A stretch of DNA of 64,000 nt, taken from assembly GCA_023630585.1 (NCBI GenBank), contig CM042568.1:3699016-3763015 (forward strand), given 5' to 3'. Both the position numbers and the translations under genes were made by a program. The notes beneath the pieces are model-generated. The model was not told where the DNA came from. It saw nothing but the letters and a program-made list of their open reading frames with translations, and made no database searches. Of the stretch, positions 47,428 through 56,239 are shown piece after piece. This stretch comes from Cranoglanis bouderius (lineage: Eukaryota; Chordata; Actinopteri; Siluriformes; Cranoglanididae). The stretch's first letter is position 1. Each line of letters begins with the position of its first letter.

Positions 47428-49539
47428 GCGTCAATCAGAGTACCTGCATTACGATGGAGAGAAAGAGGGCAGAGAACAAAAAAAACACATCCAAATACAA
47501 CACAATATACATAAACACACCACTGTAAATAAACATACGTCCTCGGACATAGCAATCCTTCTGACTGGATGGAGCAGCAGTTGAACTTGAAGTTGCTGGA
47601 GGATGTGTGGAGAGAAAGTATGAGCCAATTCACCCAGTTTTTTCCTCCACAGACTTCAAACATGTTTGCGTGTAAGAGGGAAAGAGTGAGACACAGGATG
47701 TGTAAGCCTTGTTTTACAGCGAGTGTGACAGATGCCAACGATTGCTTATTATTCATCCCAGCAGGTCTGTATGAATAGTGTGGCACAGTTTACAGCACAG
47801 CATGCGCATATCTCAAACCCATTTTATGGATCTGATGTTTAATGATGATTTTAATCCTTCATGAGCAAGAATAAATCGCTGGACCTCCGAAATGGCAAAA
47901 ACGTCACTGTATGTGAACTCATTAACCATCAACTAGAGAGAAATATCCTGTAGAGATGTGAGAAGCCAAAAAGTCCACATTTAGACAGTTCTCGGCATGT
48001 GTGCGCGATGTAGAATCTCCAAGGACAGATTTTACTTGGCGGTTCAGCTCTATTTAGGTTGATTTATGTTCCAAAATTTTTGGACGAGTCTTAGCTATAG
48101 CTGGACACTCCACTGAGGAAAGAAACTTAGATGTAGAGCTGCTGACATCTCCATATCTCTATAGTCTGTGGCTGTGATTCTAGTTTTTGGTAGATTTATC
48201 TTCATTCAAGCCCAAATGTTCACAACCATGAATACATATAAACAAACCTTATAGGCCAAGGGGTCAGCGTCCACTCTTAAACACAGCAGACTGAAATATA
48301 CTCGAATTTCACTGGGGGTTTCTCTGTGAGGCCTATGCAAAGGAAGGTTCAGCCAAATGTAAAACAGTGATGAAATCCATATTTACTAAAACAGGAAGAA
48401 GGAGGAAATAATTGATGATGTGAATCACAGTGTTGTTGGTTGTTTATTCTGGACAAGTAAACAAGTCTCTTGTTATCATCTCAATCTGGAACATTTTCCA
48501 ATCCGTTACACCACAGCGCTGTTGATTTCTTGATTCTGATTGGTCAGAAGTGCTGGCTGTATTTCAAGTCACAGGTTTGTGGTCATCTGTGCATACAGGG
48601 TCAAGCTTAAGAAATATCCAGACAGTCAGTATATGCATGAAACCTTAAATTAGAATAACTGCATTTAACTACATTAGCATGTCCGTGAACAGGACCCTGT
48701 TGCACAGAGACAGACCCTCTATGACTGAAGTCTGTGCAGAAACCCCAGGTGGAAAATTTCCTTTCACCGGTTGGCTAAACATCTCACTGAGGTCACTAAG
48801 GCTCAAATACTGTCATCACATCAGACCACTTCTACATACAGGACTCGGTGTTGAAGTCCAGCAGCATTAAATAATAACGTCTCTCAGGAGGAGCTAAAGG
48901 AGCAAAGGTGTCATCTTTGGCTTTACTCTGTTTGGCCTGGAAGACATCTGACTGGTGTGAATGGAGACATTTTGTGGGTTTTAAGAGACTGAGCTAAGCC
49001 TGAGGTCTTTCGACATGGCATCTGCTGAGTGGAAAAAGAGTGCCAACATACATGAGGCACTAAGCTACGAGCTCTGTGTGGCAGTCACTTCATCCTGAAC
49101 ATACAGAGCTGATTTTATGGGAAAATAGTTCTGGGAAGTCTGTTGAACAATTTCAACCAGGCCTGCCTCCAAGTTCCAAGACCTTTTTAAAAATGAGAGA
49201 GGGAGAGTGTTAAAAGTGAAACTCATGCTGTTACTGTTATAGTTGGACAGTTGCTATGGTTAAGACAAAGGAAAAAAAAAAACTCTTTAGATTGGTGTAG
49301 AATGCTTTACTGTAAGGTTCAGACAGTTTTCATATCAATAACAGATATGGAGAGGCACTTTGAAATTGCTTATAGATAGATTATAGAGTGTTTAAAGTGG
49401 ACTACCCACATAAAGTGCTACCCCAGATTTCTCCAGAGAGCTGGTAGCAGTTTGAAAGTTATGAGGTGCATTTGTTATACCGTAAGGCATAAAACTATTT
49501 ATGGTGATCTTGGGTCACTAAGATGAACATTTTACTTTC
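47428..49539. other. Intergenic, no gene seen
   Basis: One short MITE piece near 48510-48590; otherwise unremarkable single-copy-looking sequence. Confidence 0.45.
48510..48590 (-). repeat. Dispersed MITE family, copy H (terminal piece)
   Basis: ACAGCGCTGTTGATTTCTTG and GATTCTGATTGGTCAGAAG match the family terminus. Confidence 0.6.
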
Positions 49540-49725
49540 ACATTTATGGCATTTGGCAGACACCCTTATCCAGAGTGACTTACATTTATGTCATTTACAC
49601 AACTGAGCAGTTGAGGGCCTTGCTCAAGGGCCCACAGTGGCAACTTGGCAGTGCTGGGATTTGAACTCACAACCTTCTGATCAGTAATCCAACAGATTAA
49701 CCACTGAGCTACCACTGCCTTAAAG
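49540..49725 (+). repeat. SINE-like repeat (TTTATGGCATTTGGCAGACA type)
   Basis: CCCTTATCCAGAGTGACTTACA, GAGGGCCTTGCTCAAGGGCC, GCTGGGATTTGAACTCACAACC and TAACCACTGAGCTACCACTG form a nearly complete copy of a common ostariophysan repeat. The last part looks like a tRNA head in reverse. Confidence 0.7.
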
Positions 49726-49755
49726 GCTTAAAGTGCACAGTTCTTAAAGTGTACA

Positions 49756-49773
49756 TACTACTACTACTACTAC

Positions 49774-49846
<73 letters not shown>
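49756..49846. repeat. Trinucleotide microsatellite (ACT)n(AAT)n
   Basis: Six ACT units followed by about 24 AAT units. Confidence 0.97.
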
Positions 49847-49848
<2 letters not shown>

Positions 49849-49849
49849 A

Positions 49850-50380
49850 ACATTTTATTTGTTGGCGCCTTTCATAACACCCAAGGACACCTTACAGAAA
49901 GACAACATACAATAAGAACAGCATAGTTAAAATAGATACACAAAATGAAATAGATGAAGCAAAAATATAGAGTTCATTATAAAGAATAAGCTAATTTGAA
50001 TAGATGTGTTTTAATCTGGGATTAGTAGACTTTGTGTGAGTAATAATTTTTGCAGCTGAGTTTTGAATAATTTGGAGCCGGTGGAGAAGTTTATCAGAAA
50101 CACCAAAAAGGATGGCATTACAGTAGTCAATACGGGATGTTACCAGAGCATGAATAAGTACTTGAGTGCTGTGATATGAGAGGGAAGGACGACGTCCAGC
50201 AATATTGCGAAGGTAGAAGAAGGCAGTATGTGAGATATTATTGATGTGAGGACCAAAAGAGAGTACACTGTCAAATATGACACCAAAGCTCTTTGTTTGA
50301 GAGGAAATATCAAAGCTGAGGTTGCAGAGTTTTTCTTGCACTGGTCCCTGAGTGTTATGGACCCCAATATGATACAGTTC
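49850..50380 (-). pseudogene. Non-LTR reverse transcriptase, C-terminal fragment
   Basis: The minus-strand frame 50341-49991 reads SFGVIFDSVLSFGPHINNIS, FFYLRNIAGRRPSLS, ALVTSRIDYCNAILFGV and RLQIIQNSAAKIITHT, the conserved region downstream of the catalytic domain in L2/CR1/Rex1-type LINEs. The rest of the element is missing (5' truncation is usual for LINEs). Confidence 0.75.
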
Positions 50381-50779
50381 TTGTTTTAATGTAATAGTTC
50401 ATCACTTCTAGAAAAAACTGTAAAATTTTTTAATTATTTATATCGATTCACAGTTTCACGATTGTCCAATTAAATGCTCTCCATAATCATATATGTCTAT
50501 CCCTGAAGGTGAGTCTTGCACTACAAGTAGTAGCTTGTTAGCTCATTGGCAGCAAACATTGTTCACTGATTTGTTTTTGGCCGTGCGTCTTTTCTAACCA
50601 TCGTTTGGTCGAGCGGCAAAATAGTTGGAGTTTAATTGTTTTGAAGAGGATGGAATTTGGAGATGATTTACCAATTTGAAGCTCTTCAGTGCTGGAATAT
50701 ATCGCTTACTCAGACAGAGTGAGAATGCAACTCTGTCTTTATACACCGTCAGGGCTTCATCATCAGTCAGAGAACGTTA
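50381..50779. other. Intergenic, no feature seen
   Basis: No coding frame or recognisable repeat. Confidence 0.35.
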
Positions 50780-51057
50780 AATGATGTGAGGCAAAAGGTT
50801 GTTAAGCTTCACAAAATGGGATGTAGCTATAAGAAAATAGCAAAAGGATTGAAAATGCCCATTTCCACCATCAGGGCAATAATTAAGAAGTTCCAGTCAA
50901 CTGGAAATGTTATGAATCAACCTGGAATTGGACATGCGTCTATATTGTCTTAACGCACTGTGAAGAGGATGGTTCAAGTAGGCAAAAAATCTCCAAGGAT
51001 CACAGCTGGAGAATTTCAGAAGTTAGTTGTGTCTTGGGGTCAGAAAGTCTCCAAAAC
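50780..51057 (+). pseudogene. Tc1 transposase N-terminal fragment
   Basis: It matches the DNA-binding part of the Tc1 at 33746-34030 in reverse orientation: the decayed frame reads KMGCSYKKIAKGLKMPISTI, FQSTGNVMNQPGIG and KSPRITAGEFQKLV. It stops exactly where the next Tc1 element begins at 51058. Confidence 0.8.
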
Positions 51058-51059
51058 TA

Positions 51060-52411
51060 CAACCCCAATTCTGCAAAAGTTGGGACAGTATGGAAAATGC
51101 AAAAAACCCCAACAACAAACAAACAAAAAGAGTCATTTGAAAATTCGATTCACCCTGTACTATATTGAAAACACATTATTAACACATTATTTGATGTTTT
51201 ACTTGAAAATATTCTCATTTCAAATCTGATGACTGCAACACACTCCAAAAAAATGGGACAGTCGACTGTTTACCACTGTGTAACATCACCTTTTCTTTTA
51301 ATAACACTTATTAAGCGTTTGGTACTGAAGACACCAGTTGGTTAAGTTTAGCAAGCGGAATTTTCCCCCATTCATCCATTATGCATTTCTTCAGCTGCGC
51401 AACTGTACTTTGTTGAGCTTCATTGCCTTATTTTGTGCTTCATAATGCACCACACATTCTCAATGGGAGACAGGTCAGGACTACAGGCAGGCCATGCTAG
51501 CACCCGCACTCTCTGCTTACGTAACCATGCGGACAGAATGTGGTTTGGCGTTGTCCTGCTCTGGATGGCAGCATATGTTGCTCCAAAATATGTACATATC
51601 TTTCTGCATTAATGGTGCCCTCACAGATGTGCAAGTTACCCATGCCATGGGCACTGACACACCATCATACCATCACAGACGCTGGAGAAGTCGACGGCGC
51701 TTCTGGACAGTGTTGATGTACGGCTTCTGCTTTGCATAGTAAAGCCTTAACTTGCATCTGTGGATGCAGCGGTGAATGGTGTTGACTGACAAAGGTTTAT
51801 CAAAATATTCCCGAGCCCATGTCAGGATATCCATTACAGACTCATGACGGTTTTTAAGTCAGTGACGTCTGAGGGATCGGAGATCATGCGCATTCAGAAG
51901 TAGTTTTTGGCCTTGACCTTTACGCACCGAGATTTGACCGGATTCCTTGAATCTTTTATTTATATTGTGCACTGTAGAAGGTGAAATACCCAAAATCCTA
52001 CCGATTTGTCTTTGGGGAATGTTGTTCTCAAAGTGTTGGATTATTCTGTTGGCGGATTGACGAGCCTCGACCCATCCTTGCTCTTGGAGGACTAGGCCTT
52101 TTTGGAGGCTCCTTATATACTATGATTAGATGATTGCCTCACCTGTTTCACATCACCTTCTTATTTCAACTTGTCACATCGCTATTAGTCCTAAATTGCC
52201 CCTGTCCCAACTTTTTTGGAACATGTTGCATGCATCAATTTCAAAATAAACGTTTATCTTCAAAAAAAAACTATGCAGTTGATTAGGTAAAACATCAAAT
52301 ACCTTGTCTTTATATGTTTTCTGTTTAAATACAAGTCAAAGTACATTTACAAATCACTCCTCTTTTTCCAGCATTTTCCATACTGTCTCAACTTTTTCGG
52401 AATTGGGGTTG
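51060..52411 (-). mobile_element. Tc1-like element with CAACCCCAATTC ends, 1352 bp
   Basis: Inverted ends of about 40 bp (CAACCCCAATTC, AAAGTTG.GACAGTATGGAA) are flanked by TA on each side. A decayed minus-strand transposase fills the middle (about 52090-51440): DNA-binding text IIQHFENNIPQRQIGRILGI, then CKLRLYYAKQKPYINTVQ, EQDNAKPH and SPDLSPIENVW. Several shifts and stops make it inactive. The TA flanks and the PIENVW motif place it in Tc1/mariner. It abuts a truncated Tc1 of another family. Confidence 0.85.
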
Positions 52412-52454
52412 TATTAATTTGCCAACAATTTCAGACTTCATACTTTTTGTCCAT

Positions 52455-52870
52455 TTAAAGTTAGATTTAATGTTGTTGAATGTCCGAAAAACAAGTTAGT
52501 TTTTATTCTCACTGATATCATAGCAGCTATAAACAGTCTTTCCTGTTTTTTTTCTCTCTCTCTCTCTCAAAGTTAAAAGGCTAAAATCAAAGCTTGTCAT
52601 GTTACTTAGAAACCACAAAGTGTAAATTCCTCTATCCTGAAAACTTGACACTGGAGACTCCTTCCATAATTGTTAAATAAATGTCTCCTAATAGAAAACT
52701 TCACCAAACAATTTAAAAAATTTGTGCTGTTACAATAGAAATGATAATGTATTAAAATGAGTTTATTAATATAAACCTGTGATTTGCAGCTGCACTAATA
52801 TCAGATCATCACCTTCTGACTCCTTACTCCTTTAGAATATATAATTCAGCAGTGCTGGGGTATGAAGAGA
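52455..52870 (+). repeat. Dispersed MITE family, copy I
   Basis: AGATTTAATGTTGTTGAATG, CATAGCAGCTATAAACAGTC and GACACTGGAGACTCCTTCCAT follow copy B; the terminus is degraded. Confidence 0.65.
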
Positions 52871-53750
52871 TATAATTATAATTAGCAGCATTCATCTGTT
52901 GAAACCGTCTTTTGCTCCACCATGATGTAAGGGTAAAGGCTTTTATTACCCAGATTAGCAACTTGAGCTGCATATGAAAGAAAACATATTCAGACTCACC
53001 AGTGATGACATTTAAAAGCACTTTTTCCTGCTTTTATTTGATGCAAAATCCTTAATCAAGTCCTCAAAGCAGATCGTGCTCAGTGGACAATATGGCCGAC
53101 TCTTTCAGTCTGTAAATAGTTTTCATTCGCTGTGTTTACATTCGGGTCACGGGGCTGTCCATCGTTCTGTGGATCAATAGATTTTGAGTCGTCATCCATA
53201 AATGATGATGATCCCTTTTTTTGTAGCACAAAGGTGAATGTTATAATCAAATAAGAATAAACATTACTAAAAAAAAAAACCCTAAAGTATAAAATATAAC
53301 ACTAAATAAATTACAAGCACTGACCTGTTAGAAAGTGATCTGAACAAACTTTGAAATACTTTGAAGGCTCTAGGAGTGTGAAGACAAAACGTGAGCACAA
53401 TAATAGTGCTTCTTTAAGAATTTATTTGGCATGCCATCCTCAAATGGTTGTTAAGAACAGCAAAAATAAAGCACAAATAGCTACATTTATTTTCAGTAAG
53501 TGCATCTCCTATTGTTTAACCCACAAAATGGCAATCGTGCTATGAATCACTGAGTATTTTCCTCAGTGGAGGCCCTCCAGTGACCTTTCTCCTGTGCCAT
53601 TTGAAAAGGGGAGAGTGTGATCAATTCTAAGTGCAGTGGAAAACACTCCGGAGTTGTTTCTCTCTCAGCAACATCATCAGGTTCCTTAGTGACTAGAGTT
53701 GCTAAATTGATGTCTCAAGATCTGGTGGAATTGAATGTTTGTAGGACTCA
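52871..53750. other. Intergenic, no gene seen
   Basis: Only short frames without domains. Confidence 0.4.
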
Positions 53751-54126
53751 CAGTCCATGCAGGATTTCGTTTATTTTTTTCAATTATTTTTTTTTATTTT
53801 GCTGCGGCTTTTTACAAAATTTTAGTTTTTTGTTTTTTTCTTTGCGGAAAACTACTTGTATTGGCGAAATTGCAATTGCATGAAATTGTTTTGCACGGTC
53901 TTTCACAGTGATTTTTGTTGGTAAATGAGCTGTGCTCCTGTTCAAAGTATGTGAATCGAAGAGGGCTTTGGCTGAACGTGCGTTGTTATGACGTCACTCG
54001 ACGCGTCTTGGCCCAAATCTGTGGAAAATCTTTTGGAAAATGGGAAGCTCCGCCGAATATTGCAGAGTTTGCTTGATTTTGCATTAATTTCTGCAATCGC
54101 AAAATAGCTAAATCCTGGAGGGACTG
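53751..54126. mobile_element. MITE with CAGTCC..CAGGATTT inverted ends
   Basis: The left end CAGTCCATGCAGGATTT and the complement of the right end (AAATCCTGGAGGGACTG) pair with two mismatches over 17 bp. The 376-bp interior is non-coding. Confidence 0.7.
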
Positions 54127-54567
54127 AATTTATGTGGAATTTGTAACGTCAAATGTCTGAAATAATATTTCTTCAATAGCTTCCTCCCTGTTTGAAATCT
54201 ATTTAAAGGGAATTTCAGGAATTAGTAACAATAAGGACTAGATGTGTTGGTGGTGAAGGCTTCCCCTACGTGTTACAAAATGTTGCTGCTTTTAAACCAT
54301 TTTTCTGCTTCTGCGGATTTTTTTTTAAAATTATTATTATTTCTACAACTTCTATACTCATAGAAGAGTGATAATTTGACATTGTATGGATTATTGAATG
54401 GAAAAACAATAGGTTGACCCTGTTTTTTTTTCCCTGTAAAAAACGTTTTTAATGATCTCATATTTATGAATTATAGTATATAGGATAGACTGATGTGGTT
54501 ATTTATTTAGAATTTATAAATTATAAAATGGCATATTTATAGAATCTAAATTATAAAATTTATGAAT
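54127..54567. other. Intergenic, no feature seen
   Basis: AT-rich, no gene or clear repeat. Confidence 0.4.
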
Positions 54568-55385
54568 TCAAGATTCAAGGGTTTATTGTCATATGTCAGG
54601 AAACAGTTTGTTACACAGTACAGTGAAATTCTTACTCTGCAAATCCTCCCAGCAATCTCTGACATCATTTAAATAGGACATAAGGGGGAAAAAACAATAT
54701 ACGTGTGCAAGAAAAATTGTATATGTGCAACGTACAACCCCAATTCCGAAAAAGTTGGGACAGTATGGAAAATGCTTAAAAAAAAAAAAAGAAAAAAAAA
54801 ACAAAACAAAGAGGAGTGATTTGTAAATGTACTTTGACTTGTATTTAAACAAACAAACAAAAAACTTATAAAGACAAGGTATTTGATGTTTTACCTAATC
54901 AACTGCATAGTTTTTTGAAGATAAACGTTTATTTCGAAATTGATGCATGCAACACGTTCCAAAAAAAGTTGGGACAGGGGCAATTTAGGACTAATAGCGA
55001 TGTGACAAGTTGAAATAAGAAGGTGATGTGAAACAGGTGAGGCAATCGTCTAATCATAATACATAAGGCTCCTCCAAAAAAGGCCTAGTCCTTCAAGAGC
55101 AAGGATGGGTTGAGGCTCGCCGATCTGCCAACAGAATAATCCAACACTTTTGTTTTACTTTTGCACTCCTGTAGCCTCTGCCTGATGGTAGAATATGAAT
55201 AGGCTGTGTTGGGGGTGGATATTGTCCTTAATGATGTTGTGGACCCTCTTGATGAGCCTGGCCTGGTACAGGCTTATTGTATTGAACTTTGCATCTACCA
55301 ATCCAGACTGTGATGGAGCTGGTGAGGATGCTCTCGATTGTACACCCGTAGAAGCTGCTTTGGATTCTGCTTGGCATGCTGAATT
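54568..55385. repeat. Teleost repeat split by a Tc1-like insertion
   Basis: The left part (54568-54732; TTTATTGTCATATGTCAGG, ACAGTGAAATTCTTACTCTG) and the right part (55148-55385; CTCCTGTAGCCTCTGCCTGATGG, GATGTTGTGGACCCTCTTGATG, GGTGAGGATGCTCTCGATTG) belong to one common fish repeat, here separated by the element at 54735-55147. Confidence 0.6.
54735..55147 (+). mobile_element. Truncated Tc1-like element (CAACCCCAATTC end)
   Basis: The text is the reverse complement of about 52000-52411, including the terminus and the start of the decayed transposase, then stops near 55147. A TA precedes it (54733-54734). The opposite terminus is absent. Confidence 0.8.
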
Positions 55386-56149
55386 ATAGAATAAATCCCT
55401 CAAATAATCTTAAACTTTAGTCCAAACCTCTGAGAATAAATGGAATATTATCAGCATGATTATGCCCAGTACAATAGCCTAATACAGGCTAAGAGTTAGC
55501 ATAATGGTAGCTAGTTTGCTTAGGAGAATGAGTATTTTATGGCTAGTTTGTTTTAATCAGTTAATGATATTCAGTAAAACTCTCATCATTCAATCAGGGA
55601 TGTAAAGAGAACACGAAAATGTCTTAAACAACATCACCACACCGTATCCGTCTGAGGTAAAATGAATGGAGCGATTCCACTCTGTGTTTTATGCAGCATT
55701 TTATTGTTCAGTAAGAAACAATCCCGTGTTATGGTGACAGAATTTAATAAACTGGACAAGCTCATGTTAGAAAACATCCTGTAAACCTGTGCTTAGCGAC
55801 CTGTTTGGTGGATTTCAGCCTCATGAGATGGGTTAAGAAACTTAAATAGCCGCAAGTCTCTGAGGCCCCCTAGTGGTTGAGACCCGGAGCTGCAGCTCTT
55901 GCAGCCCATTGGAGGAAACACGGCTCGGAAATAGCGGTCCAAAGTCTGTTAAAATGCGCGAAATCCGCGGCCTTCGGTTCCAATCGTACAGAACCATCCC
56001 CGTTTTAATAAGGGCACGGGTTCTCCACAACAAGAAAGCGACTCACGCGCGATGACGTGATCGTGTTTCAGCAACCCCCCGCCCCCCCCCCCCCCGGCTT
56101 CTAATTCCAGAACGAGAAGCTATGACGGCGCAATGGAACAGACCTACTG
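55386..56149. other. Non-coding, rising GC toward the NAMPT chimera
   Basis: From about 55860 the sequence becomes GC-richer. It contains a CRE-like TGACGTGA (56053-56060) and a C-run at 56075-56096. This could be an upstream promoter region. Confidence 0.4.
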
Positions 56150-56158
56150 TATATATAT
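56150..56158 (+). promoter_or_regulatory. TATA box of the NAMPT chimera
   Basis: TATATATAT followed by GAGCGCGCGCGG lies 82 bases before the ATG. Transcription would start near 56180-56185, giving a leader of about 55-60 bases. Vertebrate NAMPT genes use GC-rich promoters as far as I recall, so this promoter is probably not inherited from the parent gene. Confidence 0.55.
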
Positions 56159-56239
56159 GAGCGCGCGCGGCCATAGACATGTCAGACTAAAGTTTGCAGT
56201 GAAGCAGTGTAGACGTGTTTCTATAACTCTCGTGCAGAA

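Noticed and set aside
47217..47584. Frames with Tyr or Leu runs
   Set aside because: SINE sequence running into an ATT microsatellite.
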